A program made the translations under genes and the position numbers. Positions 1 through 11,135 of a stretch of DNA of 64,000 nucleotides are shown here, in pieces (the first letter of the stretch is position 1; the number at the start of each line of letters is the position of its first letter). The stretch spans positions 10,555,426 through 10,619,425 of the forward strand of contig JAJEKV010000036.1 of NCBI GenBank assembly GCA_021234155.1, given 5' to 3'. A model generated the notes under the pieces. That model searched no databases. It was not told the DNA's origin and saw only the letters and a list, made by a program, of their open reading frames with translations. Source of the DNA: Isoetes taiwanensis. Lineage: Eukaryota; Streptophyta; Lycopodiopsida; Isoetales; Isoetaceae.

Positions 1-90
1 ATACTTACACATTTACTAAGATTACCTTAAGGTAATATTTTTAAAGCATTATTACGCCCTTAACTTATCAAATAACTTATCAATTCATAA

Positions 91-95
91 CATCG
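91..95. repeat. Left target-site duplication of gypsy element 1
   Basis: The five bases CATCG lie directly outside the left LTR and recur exactly outside the right LTR at 11131-11135. Five base pairs is the duplication length made by Ty3/gypsy integrases, so this marks the insertion point precisely. Confidence 0.9.
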
Positions 96-665
96 TGTTT
101 GGGGTCTGGGTTCGGGAACTCTTGCAAGACAGCCCTCTGTGAGGACCCTTGGATCTAACAGGAGAATCCGGGGGGACTATGTCACGCGGGATTTGCAAGA
201 AAAGAACAAGAAGAAGAAAACGGAACAGAAAAGAACAATGAGAGGAAAATGATATGCTTCTTTGATATCAATGATGAACATACATGAGCTCTCGCAATCG
301 AGAGAAGACTGAAGAGAGACAAGACTCAAAACTCATCTAGCCCTCATATGCTAGCTCTACTCATATATATAGTACAATGGCCTTTGGCCCAATATAGACA
401 CTCTGACTGATCTCGGTGCCGACTCCTGGAAGGAGGCCTGATTCTGGAGAATGTTGGCGGTGCCTCTTGAAGTGCCTAGAATCACGCTGAACGCCGACGC
501 CTTGGTGACGGCCCCTCACTTGTCCGCGGCGCTCTTGATAGGTCGCCGCTGGTTGGTCTTCAAGGGGCCTTGGATGGCTGACCCGTGGTTGACTGCGGAT
601 CCTTGAGCTTGACCTGGTCCGTCGTATGCATGAATAGTCCTGTACCAGGAGGCACAGGACTAACA
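96..665 (-). repeat. 3' LTR of element 1
   Basis: It begins TGTTTGGG and ends GGACTAACA on the plus strand, and matches the right LTR closely over its whole length, for example in the segment from the ctctgtgaggacccttgg block to the gtaccaggaggcacaggac end. Differences are scattered substitutions and short indels, mainly near 115-125 and 445-560, which suggests a moderately old insertion. Confidence 0.92.
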
Positions 666-680
666 CTCCCCCCCACCAAA
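666..680 (-). other. Polypurine tract of element 1
   Basis: On the minus strand this reads TTTGGTGGGGGGGAG immediately before the LTR starts with TG. This is the expected site for plus-strand DNA priming and fixes the element's orientation. Confidence 0.85.
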
Positions 681-2316
681 CGACACTCCGGGTGAAGAAA
701 AGGAGGAAGTGTCTCTGAGGGCGGGAAGCCCTCAGTCTGAAAGTGATCCTCACGAAAGTGAGGACGGGCACCATTATGGTAACTGCTAATGAGATCCTGG
801 CGTTTTTGAAGAGCAGGAGGAGTGTTGAGCCCAAGGGCAGGATCGGCGTCAATGAGAAAATGAGAGCACACCATGTCTTCAAGGGCCTCGTGGGCTTCAG
901 AAGAAACAAACTGGCACTCCATGAGGAGGCAAGTCTGGAGACCAAAAGCACTGACGCTGGCATTCGGATTGCGAAGAAAAGATGGGGCCGCCGACCGATT
1001 TGAGGAGCTGACGGGAGGCTCTTGAGAGCAAAGACGTAAACCCGCCGACGGTGGACCGGAAGGGTCAGGGAGGTGGCAAAGATGTTTGCAAGAAGGTGTC
1101 GAGGCCATAAATGGCATCCTCGGGTCGTTGCCAACCACGCGCATTGGCAATATAGATCCAGGTTTCAGTAGTGTCTAAGGTGGCATTATCCTCCCAAGCG
1201 GATCGTCTGACGAAGCGGGGATCCCACCGGAGATCCGTCGAGATTTGAGGCGTGGATCCCGCGGGCCATCCATGACCTTGGTCCGGAAGGGAAGACGCCA
1301 ATCGAAGTAAGAAACCCGGGCGTGGAGGGGCACCTGAGAAGCATACGGGAGAGGGAGCCAGGCCCGTGGGCGTGGGGCTCTTGAGCCCTCCTCCCCCAAC
1401 CACCGACAAGGCGCGGGACTAGAGCCTTGCACCAACGATCCCACTTTCGGGCGGAGCCGAGAGTAAACAGGGAGGGCTATCCCAACCCGTGGGAACTGCC
1501 TTGCTATCCGGAAGAGCACGCAGCTTGATTGTAACCGCCAGGTCTTTGCATGTAAACTTGTGCAAAGGGAAGATCCTCGGGATGTCCCGTGATACTTCCT
1601 TATTTGTTGCGGCGCTTGGCTTGCCGAGAGGCAAATGATGAGCAAGCTCCCAGATGTACTCTTGATGAAGAGCATGTGTCCGGTCATGATTAGACGATAG
1701 GGGTTGTTATCCAAAAGCAACCATTGAAGTGTGGGGTCACCCCGAAAGTTCGATGTGGCCCATCTCGAAATTTGTCCTGTATCCCGGATAGAAATCATGA
1801 AAAATGTATGCCATTGGGTGAACAACTCTCGAAGGTGATCATATCCGGATCGTCCACGGTGAATGAGATCAAAGACTAAAAGGGCACAAAATAAACCTTT
1901 GTCTTCAACGAGAGAGTTCAGGCCAGATCCGAAGAAAATCCTGCGTCGCTTGGGGAACATCAACGGGACCATCACCGTATGCCACTTCGGAAAGAAAGAG
2001 GTGGCGGGGGCAACCACATAATCGGATAACTGGAAGGAATAGGGTAGTCAACAGGCGGGTTGAGAGCAATGGTAATGTAGCCTTCAAGTTTTGTGCGAGC
2101 CTCATCGGCCAGATGAATAGTTTGCACTAGGCGTTGTTCAAGGTCACGGATCCGTGGTCCTTTTCTAACGTAAGGCGTGTCCAGTCACGGACCCGTTTAG
2201 AAAGTGTTAACCTGTGAGGAGGCTTGCCCAGGGGCATTGAGTCGAAGCACGGCAATCTCCGCGTCATCAAGAAGTTTCTGTTTCTCTAACCTCCGTAAGT
2301 CGATCTTGGAGGGATG
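681..2316 (-). pseudogene. Decayed downstream part of element 1 extra ORF region
   Basis: This stretch lies between the coiled-coil ORF and the polypurine tract. Several minus-strand frames stay open for 60-280 codons, and stretches such as 2000-2150 look protein-like and alpha-helical, but the reading shifts frame repeatedly. One minus-strand frame with acidic and polar composition runs to just before the polypurine tract. I recognise no domain. It is probably the C-terminal part of the extra protein begun upstream, but it could be untranslated sequence with chance ORFs. No good plus-strand gene is evident. Confidence 0.4.
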
Positions 2317-3642
2317 TTAGGCGAGAAGTCTGCGTGGAGGAGAGCCGAGCCGATCAAAGAGGGCAATCGAAAGGCCACGCTCTGTAAGGTGTTGAACTTG
2401 AGTACTGTAATTTTCACAAAGCTCGGAGTACAAAGCGTTGAGTTTAGCAATATCTTTCTCCTTGTCACTAAGGAGGGTGTCTTTGGACTTGTGTTGCTCC
2501 AATAAGGCCTGAAGTTTGGATTGAAGCTGAGCCTGTTGATCTGCAAGTAGGCTGGTCTGATCCTGTGCACTTTTGAGATCTATGCGGGCCTGTAAGAGAG
2601 CCCCATGCTTTTCTTGAAGTTGGGCTTCCAAAGTTTGAACTTGTGCAGTTGCAGCTTCAAGGTTACGGTCAACCACATCTGAGGCCGTCAGGGCCGTGTG
2701 AACCCCATTCATAAGAGCTTCTTGGGATTCTTGTAACTTTAGAACAGCAGCTTGAGCATCCTGCTGATACTGATACAATAGCTGACGAGGGTGCTGTGGT
2801 GGTGGAGCCGGCTGTTGCCTTGTTTGTGACGTTTGGGACACATGATGAGGACTAGAGTGCTTGGTTTCACGTAGAGGAGGAGGAGGAGAAAGACATCGTG
2901 TGTTGAAGGTTGACATGACCCGGAAGAAGAAGGGCGTGAAGTGCCAACTTGATGAGTCTTAGGAAGGGACTGCGAGTGGGAATTTTGAGAATGAGAGTTT
3001 GTGGGAGGAAAGTAATGACAGATGAGGGCTTGAAGATGGCCTCCCACGAAGTTTCAGAGGGAGAATTGGCAGCCCAAGACGGTCTACTTCTTGGAGAAGA
3101 CGGTAGAATAGCAATTGGGGCCAATCAATGTGGTGGGTTGAGCGAGGAGCAATGACTACGATATTATAGAAAGGTTTATTGATATGGGTGTTCTTGATAG
3201 AATACCCAAGGTATTCTGCCATACGAAACTTAACAAAAGTTTCATGGGGCTTGTCAATATTTGTGAGGCGATGCACGCTTGCATGATAAGGTGTGCACCA
3301 AACTCGGTGACATCAAGATCCCGTATGGCGCACCAAGATAAACAAGGGGGTTTGCAAAGGAATATGGAATACCTCGGAAATTAGGTGTTGAGTCGGTGAA
3401 AAATGGTGGTGCCATCGACCACCGCGGTGCTGGCCGTTGACGATGTTAGCGATGAACCGCTTCAACCGGGTCGATTTGGAGCCTAAGTTCCATTTGAGAG
3501 AATTCAGAGAGTTTCGCTTCGCGACCGCACGATTCGCCAACAAGGGCTTCACGGAAAGTGGGCTAAGAAAGAGGCGGACTTCGAAAAAGTCGGGCCTCAC
3601 AGGAGCAGTAGCTTGAAGTGTAGAAAATTTTGGTGCAGCCAT
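2317..3642 (-). pseudogene. Extra ORF after pol: coiled-coil protein, broken
   Basis: The chosen start is an ATG at 3642 in a strong context (GCCATGG). The same frame carries two coding-like blocks, interrupted by a TGA at 3313-3315 and a TAA at 2959-2961, and then resumes at an ATG at 2916. The last block, about 199 codons, is rich in Gln, Ala, Leu and Glu with heptad spacing, a clear predicted coiled coil preceded by a proline/serine segment. The first blocks include basic residues and a conserved-looking HIDWPQLLFYRLLQE patch. It lies in the sense orientation between integrase and the 3' LTR, where some plant gypsy elements carry env-like or other additional ORFs. I see no signal peptide or membrane segment, so an envelope role is not supported. 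Function unknown. Confidence 0.6.
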
Positions 3643-4138
3643 GGCAAAGATTGGCGGAAAAGAACAGTGATTCCAAGGCGGAGGACGAAAGCAAAGAACG
3701 GAGGACGAAAGCGCAGAGAGACGAAAAGGTTTAGGGCGCGCAAAGGTGGGCGAAGGGGCATGATAAGGGCGAAGCTGCAACCGTTGATGGTGCCAGGTGT
3801 CGAAAGATGCCAAGGAGGTGATTGAGAGGCAAAAATTTGGCTAAGTCCCCAAACAACAAAGGGAGAAGGAATGAACGGTGGAGATGAGGCGTGAGAGAAT
3901 GATGGGATGTGACAGGTGGCCAAAGGACACACATTAATGTTCGACGGGCGTGAAAAGAAGGAATGGCATTTAATGCTGTCAACTCGAAGTGGGATATCAT
4001 TAAAAGGAATGTGTCAGAAGGTACCATGGCTAGATATGCGGCGGGAGAAAAGATTCTCAGTTTAGAAACAGCCTTGCATTGCAAACACGTTGGCGATTTA
4101 TGTGATTGGTCCACGTCGACAAGGACTTCCTCAGTTGG

Positions 4139-4147
4139 CTATATAAG
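4139..4147 (+). promoter_or_regulatory. Candidate antisense TATA box inside element 1
   Basis: CTATATAAG stands about 75 bases before the ATG of a small antisense ORF and about 500 bases from the ATG of the sense coiled-coil ORF. The interval could therefore be a divergent promoter. This is inferred from sequence only. Confidence 0.4.
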
Positions 4148-4221
4148 ACGAACCGGGAGTAAACGAAGGCATCCGATGGCGCTCAGCATGGCTGCTGCTG
4201 GTTTGAACGAGGATCTCCACT

Positions 4222-4437
4222 ATGCCCACGAACCGCCGAGTGGATTACCCGCAAGATGAATTGTCCGGACCTCTGGCTGCCACAATCGTGGCGTGAGAAT
4301 GGGCGGGGTGTGCCGGGATGGCTGAACATCCCGACCCGAAGACCAACGAGATGGAGGTGGTTCTGCACCTTCGCTGGGATCCTGAGCAGAACCTCTACCA
4401 TATCCTGCGCATCACCTCTGCTCCAAACCCGGAGTAG
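4222..4437 (+). pseudogene. Small antisense ORF in element 1, one internal stop
   Basis: Read on the plus strand, opposite to gag-pol, this frame encodes about 71 residues ending in TAG at 4435-4437, with a single TGA at 4294-4296. The second half has a protein-like composition (TNEMEVVLHLRWDPEQ). A TATA-like box lies just upstream. Some Tat-type plant gypsy elements are known to carry an antisense additional ORF between integrase and the 3' LTR, and the position fits. The length is short enough that chance cannot be excluded. No domain recognised. Confidence 0.35.
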
Positions 4438-4577
4438 AGGGTTTTTCTTCGTAGGACGTAGTAGATAGGGCTCTGAGCCCGTTTTTGTATATAGGGTAGT
4501 GCCCATAAGCGAAAATAGCTTTGGGTCGCCCACATTTTGTAAAAAAATTCCACCTATAATATAAATATGCCGCTGGT

Positions 4578-5898
4578 TTAGTCACTATCTGTTGTGTGCG
4601 TGTCTGGAACAACATCTGTTTGTGGATGTGCACGTTCTGTTGTATGAAATGTTTTGAGGCGAAAGCCATTAACCAGTGTAGGTAATGGAGTGCCATCTAA
4701 CTCAGCCAGTTGAAAAACGCTGGGTCGAACCACTTGAACAATTTGATAAGGGCCAAGCCAACGAAACTTAAGTTTACCCGGAAAAGTTTTGTACCGAGAA
4801 TCATAAAGAAGAACCAAATCTCCTTCGTTGAATGTTTTTGTCTTCACCGTTTGTCATGTAAGGATTTGTGCAATTTGTTGTCCATGAAGAACACGAATAT
4901 AAGCATCTCTTCTAAGTTCATCCAACTGTTCCAATTGATAAACCCTTTCTTTGAGTGCAGCAGGCGGATTATGGGCAGTAGCCAGTTGAAAACGGAGTGT
5001 TGGAAGTATGTATTCAAACGGCATGAGAGCTTCTTGACCATAAACCAATTTGAAAGGGGTGTGACCTGTAGCTATTTTGAAACAAGTATTGTAAGCCCAA
5101 AGAACAAAGAGGAAGTTTGTTTTGCCAATCGGTCGCGAAAGCATCACAAATTTTCTTGAGAATTGTGACCGAGTTTTGTTTGTGCTTTACGCCAAACCAT
5201 TCCCTTGAGGATAGTAAGGTGTGCTCTTGTGATGATGTATCGGGGAGATAATCCGTCGGCTCCTTGATGGTATGATTGATAAAATGGACACCACGATCAC
5301 CGACCCGGCTCAGGTAGGGCGGCCGAATCGCGTGATGATTTGTTGATAGAGGACCTTGGCTGTCTTGGCCGCAGTGTTGTGCGGAAGTGCGCAAGCTTCT
5401 GCCCATTTGGTAGCGTGGTCGGTGAGAACCCGAAATGTAGCGGGCACGGGTGTGCCACGCAGAGGATCGATGGGTCCCACAAAATCCATTCCCCATTTTG
5501 AAGGGAAGTGGGCGTGGCGGCCGGCGTCAAGGGAAGAGCGTCCGCGGGCGGTGGGCGTCCCCACACTGCAAGCATCACACGCGTCTTGGGCGTGGGGCGT
5601 CTTTTGAAGAGCGTGGGCCAAAAATAACCAACAAGAAGGATTTTGCGTCGTAGTGTTACCATGAAAATGACCACCACCGAGCCCCTTCATGGGCTTCTCG
5701 GACAATATCACGGGACCTCATGAGGGAGAACACGGCGTCGAAGAATGGTATCCTTACCCTTTTGTAAAGATGGCCTGCAACCATGGTGTAGTCACGGACC
5801 TCGGCGGAGAAATTGATGTCGGCGGGATTGTCGCTGGCTGGAGAGGCGTGGCGTCCTCCGGTGGAAGAGCGCTGTGAGGAGATATTGCTGAAAGTCAT
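4578..5898 (-). pseudogene. Integrase domain of element 1, frameshifted
   Basis: Successive minus-strand frames give the parts of a Ty3/gypsy integrase in order. There is an N-terminal zinc-binding region with HxxxxH followed by CxxC near 5590-5700. The core starts around GMDFVGPIDP with the first catalytic Asp, and a later core part reads FVLWAYNTCFKIATGHTPF. The C-terminal part carries FRWLGPYQIV, a GPY/F-type motif. The ORFs at 5310-5711, 4854-5147 and 4578-4847 are in different frames, so at least two frameshifts break the gene. I see no chromodomain after the GPY motif, unlike the neighbouring gypsy element. It would act in the nucleus to insert element cDNA. Confidence 0.82.
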
Positions 5899-5953
5899 GG
5901 AACCAATGTGGTGTTGCCATGACCGAGAAAAGAGTTGAGCATCGGGAAAGGCG

Positions 5954-8350
5954 TCACGAGACTCGATAGAGGATCATCTGTGTGGATCGTGAAAGATAAT
6001 CCGGGACAACATGAGATTTGCCGGCCTTGTGAACAATTTCAAAAGGTGCAAATTCTTGCAGAAGTAGGACCCAACGTGCAATGCGGCCCGTGGGCGTGGA
6101 TTTGTTGATCAAGTAAAGAAGTGCCTGGTGGTCAACAAAGAATTTGATTTGACTGCCCAAAAAGATAGTGACGTTGGGTTGGACGAGAAAAATTAAACCC
6201 AAGGCTTCTCGCTCTGTGGCAGAGTAGTTGCGTTCAGCAGAATTGAGTTTCAAATTCGGCTGGCGTAGCGGTTTGGTTTGTCGATTAGCGCATCATATTC
6301 TTGAGAAAGAACAGCTCCAATAGCAAAGGCCGAGACATCGACATGGACATGAAAGGGCTTGTCCCATTGAGGAGGAACAAGAACCGGGGCCTGAGTAAGC
6401 AAGAGCTTCAACTGTTGGAAAGCAGCCTCCGCCTGGGAATTCCAAGCCCAGGTGGATTCATCACCCGTGAGTTTATGAATGGGATCTGCAATGGCCTGCG
6501 AGTCCGGGGAATGAAGGTGGAGTAATAATTGACCTTACCCAAGAAAGAGCGTGTTTCCTTTATATTGGCTGGTGCTTGAGCCTTGAGCACAAATGATTTT
6601 AGCGAGATCCGTGGTGATACCGCTTTTTTTGACCACATGTCCCAACGAACACCCGAAGTGACACAAAAGGTGCATTTCTGGGATTGAGACTAATGCGGAC
6701 TCATCACATTTCGAAAGACAAGTTCCAATTTATCCAAATGGTCACCATGGAACTGTAGGCGGAGAAGTCATCTTGAAAAATTTGAAAGAGGGATTTTCCT
6801 TCATAAAATCTCAAAAGCGGAGAGCATGATACGTTGAAAACGTGGATGGAGAGTTTGATAATCCAAAAGGAACCACCTTGTAGGCAAAAGTGCCCCGCGG
6901 GGTGGTGAAGGTAGTCTTGAGTTGATCCGATTCTTTGATTGAGATCTGATTGTAGCGAAAAAAACCATCCATGAAGGAGTACATCTCATGTCCGAAAGAA
7001 CCTCTTCCGAACCTGGTGCAGTGAAGGGAAGGGGAAAATGATCACGCTCCGTGGCCGATTGAGTTTTCGGTAGTCCACACAAACGGGACCTTACCATTGT
7101 GTTTGAGTGCAATGGCGATGGGGCTCACCCACTTTCGGAATGTTTGACCTCATAGATCAAACTGCAGCAAGGAGTTTGTCAATTTACGCCTTGACGATCC
7201 ACGGTAGTTCGGGTTGGCCGAGCTTGTCGTTGCTAGGCTAGGCGTGCATCGGACTTGGTAGGAATTGTGAGTTCCCCAAGGTTTTGTTGATCCCAGAAGA
7301 TCTCTGTAGCTCCGTGCGAAAATGTATTTGAACTTTTGAAAAGCGTGATGGCCCTGTTACGATAGGGTGTGGGAAGATTGGCAGCAATCCGGACAGGCTG
7401 ATTGTTGCCTACGTCCACAATCTCGTCGCCGAGTCTGAATATGGGGGATAACTTCCATGTCCCGGACAATATGAGCGGGGAGGTTGAAGCATAACAGATG
7501 CGTGGCGCTCTGCGTGGTAAAAAAAGAGAGGTTCTTGAGTTTCCTCAAGCGAGAGGTTGCTTCATGGCGGCGTGTACTTCCACGGGGCTGCAGGAGGTTC
7601 AGCGTCTGAAAAGTGATCAACACGTTGGATTCGATTGCAAGGAGCGGGTAAGGGTCAAACAAAGCACCACTGGTCCCGATCAAGAGTCATTTCTCCCCAA
7701 GGATCAGCATACTGGGATAGGATGATAGAGGCGGACGACCCAGTGGAGCCTGAACTTGATAAATATTCGGGCTTCCTCGGAAGAGTCGGTGTCGGAGAGA
7801 GGGTTTCGAAGATTGTCGACGGAAATGATTTTGCGGGTTTCAAGTCCATGGTGGCATTGAGGTGACCATCGGTGATGACTAACCGATCCGCGGGCCCAAT
7901 AATGAATGCTCTTGGCCTGGCGGAGAAAAGGTCTCACACCAACATTTCATAATCACCGGATCTTCTCCAGCCTTCCAAACACCAAATTCCAAGGGGAATC
8001 TGAGATCACCTATGTTGATGTGAAGAAGAGGCGTGGCCTTTGAGGTCTCGTGGATATGGCCATTGGCCAATTTGATGTCATATGGGGCACGATAGAGTTG
8101 TTTGATGCCCATTTGTTTTGCGGAGTTTATCCGTGATGAGATTGACAGCGCTACCTCCGGCCAATTTGAACATGATTGACTTGTTGATTGCCCACCGTGG
8201 CATGGACCGTGGGAGTAGAGGTAGCAACAGCCCCAACCAAAACGATCGGGGAGTGGTAACGGTCCTTGAGAGCGGATGAAGTTTCAAAATTGTAGCCAAG
8301 CTTAAAGGAATTTTGATTTTGGCTAGCTCCTCTTGGAGTTCCAGAGGCAC
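5954..8350 (-). pseudogene. Protease, reverse transcriptase and RNase H of element 1, broken
   Basis: Near 8100-8200 the minus strand reads GGSAVNLITDKL, which matches the active-site region of plant gypsy aspartic proteases with the first residue changed. RT signatures follow: MDGFFRYNQI and a TTFTTPRGTFAYKVVPFG block near 6880-6980, and FQDDFSAYS at about 6755-6778 in place of YxDD. The NIKETRSFLGKVNYY connection lies at about 6530-6570. RNase H is clearest at 5954-6253, with EREALG, FFVDHQALLYL and GKSHVVPDYLSR. The frames change several times and stops intervene, so no active enzyme can be made. Order and motifs are those of Ty3/gypsy pol. Confidence 0.8.
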
Positions 8351-8765
8351 ATGAGAAAAAAAAGGATCGGCCGATCCACAGTGCGGAGTGCGTGGTAAGG
8401 AAGCGGCAACTTCTTTGAGTAGGTCAACCTCGCAGTGATATTGGGATATATCCGAGGCGTGGAGGTTGAAACGTGGAAGGTGCGTCTTGTCGTTGTTGAG
8501 CTCGTGGTGGCATGGACATTAGCCAACGTCGGCGCCTTCAGCGGCTTGCATGAGGTTCAAAATGCTTTGGCGAACTTTAGGCATGACATTCGCATGAGTT
8601 TCTCCAAGTCCGGTGCAAAATGGACCTTTTGTCTTCTCGCATGAGGAATGGCGCCGATTGCAAAGGCGGGGTTGCGTGCCATTAGGAATAATGGTTAAGG
8701 GGCGTGGCGCCTCAGTGCCGGCGTGAAACCAAACCAACCCAATTTGATGGCTTTGGACCGGAGGA

Positions 8766-10316
8766 TTAAGAGCCTGAAAAATTTCTTCCCGTGCTTGTTG
8801 ATCCATCCGAGGTTGATTGGCGGGAGCGGGTTGATAGCGTGATTGCCGAGGCGGCGCGAGGTGGCTTCCAAGAACCGACGCGGCCTTGTTTGCCATTAGC
8901 AATCCAGAGTTGGTAAGCCGTGAGGCGGACTGATGTGGTCTGATTAGTGCCAGGAAGCTGCACCTGAACTTGGGAAAGTTGAGGACACGCCGTGGTGGTA
9001 TGACCCCATTCTTGACAGTGATAACACTGAGCTTTCGAAGGATCAAAAGGAGAACGTGTGTTGGGTCCCCGTTGTTGCTCCTGTTGCTGATAGAGGTGAT
9101 TGGGTTGCGCCTGCAGTGGTGGCTGCTGATATGGTGATTGGTGCTGAGGTGTTGTTTGCACTTGATAAACCATCTTGTTGCGGAAAGGTGTAGGATGAGT
9201 GCGAGTGCATTCTTCCGTGGCATGATTGCACATGTTGCAGCGTTTACAATGAGGCGGGCCATTGATGGAGTTGCACTCATTCGCCAAGTGGCCTTGATAT
9301 TTGCAGATATGGCACCAGATCCGACTGGCTATGGATTGGCGTGTTGAGGTTGAACAGCGATCAGGGGAACCATGGCCAGGTGGAATGAAAGGGAGCTCTG
9401 AAGAGCCACGCCACGGGAGGAAACATTGATCCGAAGTGATTGACAAGATCGATAGCCTGCTCCAAAGTCTTGGTATGGTATTGATCATGAGTCCGATAGG
9501 CTGGAGGAAGTCCTTGGAGAAACCGCACCAAGATCCGCTCTCACGTGGGGTACTCCTTGAGTTTGCTTTGGCGAGAATGTGAAGACGGTCCCAAAAATCC
9601 CGGCGGACTCCGTGGGCTCTTGTTGAAGGTCATTGAGTTGCTTGAGATGAAGTTGATCATCATCCGTGGTCCCACAAAGTGAGAAAGAAAAGCGGTTTTC
9701 ATTTCGACCAATCTTGTTTCCAAAGGGCTTTTGTTGGACATGAGCCATTGATGAGGGGAGCCACGCAATGTGGTGGAAAAGATGTGGAATTTCAGTTGAG
9801 GTTGCGCATGACCATTCGGACAGCCAGAGCCTCAAATTCTTCCATGTGGGCCTGAGCACTTTGGTCTAAAGGTTTGCCTTTCGTGTTGCCAAAGGTGGGA
9901 TAAGTCAGCTTAAGGGTCTGAAAGGTAGAGGTAAAAGTGCTGGGCTGGACCGGAACATGATAGTGAGGATATTGAGGTGGAGTTGGAGGGGGTATGGTGC
10001 TGGAAAGACCCTGCTGAAGGGGTGGCTGAGGTGGGGGTACTGGAGGTGCCTGATCATTGGGTTTGAGGTCTGTAAGATTGTAAAATGGGAAGAGCGGTGG
10101 GAAAGGTAGGGAAGGGAAAATCACGGGGAGGAGCAAAAGAGACATGTGGATATCCCCGCTGCACCCGGAGAGATGATGGTTGTGAAGGCAAGAGGCGTAT
10201 GGCGGAAGAGTGATGGATGAAGGCATGTTACGGGGTATGAAAGTAAGGTTGAGCGGTGGAGCGGATAGGGCTCCTGATAGTGATGAGGAGACTGAGGCTG
10301 TGAGCAATGTTTGCAC
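8766..10316 (-). pseudogene. Gag of element 1 with three CCHC zinc knuckles, broken
   Basis: The upstream part (9792-10316) is proline/glutamine-rich and runs into a helical segment (HMEEFEALAVRMVMRN) typical of gypsy capsid. The middle (about 9490-9790) is split among frames. The downstream ORF (8766-9488) has three retroviral-type zinc knuckles, WCHICKYQGHLANEC, HCKRCNMCNHATEEC and QCYHCQEWGHTTTAC, of which the first and last are CX2CX4HX4C. The first and last blocks share a frame but are interrupted. Gag would package the element RNA in cytoplasmic particles. Three knuckles is more than the one or two usual in plant gypsy Gag. Confidence 0.8.
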
Positions 10317-10561
10317 GCTTGAGGTGGAGAATTTGGACGAGACATGACACGAGGGGTGGGTGGCGCCGACTGAGCCCTAGACCGAATGTGGCCTCCCTCA
10401 ATGTCATAAGCAGATCCATACATGTCACGAAGCGGCTTCCGTCGATGATGGCGCCCAATCGAGGCGCCGTTTGGGAAAAGAAGTTCTTCCGGCGTGAAGT
10501 TTGGACGGATATGGCGGCGAAGAAGGGAAAAACGAATCGTACCCGCAAGAATGCGCCAAAG

Positions 10562-11130
10562 TGTTTGGGGTGCGGGTTCGAACTCCCCAAAGACAGCCCT
10601 CTGTGAGGACCCTTGGATCTAACAGGAGAATCCGGGGAGACTATGTCACGCGGGATTTGCAAGAAAAGAACAAGAAGAAGAAAACGGAACAGAAAAGAAC
10701 AATGAGAGGAAAATGATATGCTTCTTTGATATCAATGATGAACATACATGAGCTCTCGCAATCGAGAGAAGACTGAAGAGAGACAAGACTCAAAACTCAT
10801 CTAGCCCTCATATGCTAGCTCTACTCATATATATAGTACAATGGCCTTTGGCCCAATATAGACACTCTGACTGATCTCGGTGCCGACTTCTGGAAGGAGG
10901 CCTGATTTGCAGGAATGTTGGCGGTGCCTCTTGAAGTGCCTAGAATCACGCGGACGCTGACGCGGGCGGTGACGGCCCCTCACTTGTCTGAGCGGCGCCT
11001 CTTGATAGGCTGCTGCTTGGTCTTCTGCGGGGCCTTGGATGGCTGACCCGTGGTTGACTGCGGATCCTTGAGCTTGACCTGGTCCGTCGTATGCATGAAT
11101 AGTCCTGTACCAGGAGGCACAGGACTAACA
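10562..11130 (-). repeat. 5' LTR of element 1
   Basis: It is the right-hand copy of the terminal repeat and carries the promoter for minus-strand transcription. The inside edge, read on the minus strand, starts CTTTGGCGCATTCTTGC. TGGCGC is the start of some plant tRNA-complementary primer sites, but the match is short, so the priming tRNA is uncertain. Confidence 0.92.
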
Positions 11131-11135
11131 CATCG
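11131..11135. repeat. Right target-site duplication of element 1
   Basis: CATCG repeats the five bases at 91-95 exactly, confirming integrase-mediated insertion. Confidence 0.9.

Larger units (their letters stand above)
96..11130 (-). mobile_element. Complete Ty3/gypsy LTR retrotransposon (element 1)
   Basis: An ~11.0-kb element is bounded by two ~570-bp direct LTRs, each starting TG and ending CA, with a perfect CATCG target duplication. A clear polypurine tract adjoins the left LTR, so the element reads right to left. The internal order on the minus strand is Gag with zinc knuckles, aspartic protease, RT, RNase H, zinc-binding/DDE integrase with a C-terminal GPY-like region, then about 3 kb of extra coding-like sequence. 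All the polyprotein frames carry stops and frameshifts, so this copy cannot make its own proteins. It is longer than a simple gypsy element because of the region after integrase. It inserted into the sequence that now continues at 11131. Confidence 0.93.

Noticed and set aside
743-1003. 86-codon plus-strand ORF in element 1
   Set aside because: Overlaps longer minus-strand frames in the sense direction of the element; no domain or promoter.
361-1134. 257-codon minus-strand ORF running into the LTR
   Set aside because: Leu/Ser/Arg-rich with no protein-like segments; the overlapping frame 560-1150 is more plausible, and neither is certain.
2317-3642. Element 1 extra ORF as an envelope gene
   Set aside because: No signal peptide, transmembrane helix or fusion-like region visible; coiled coil alone is not evidence for envelope.
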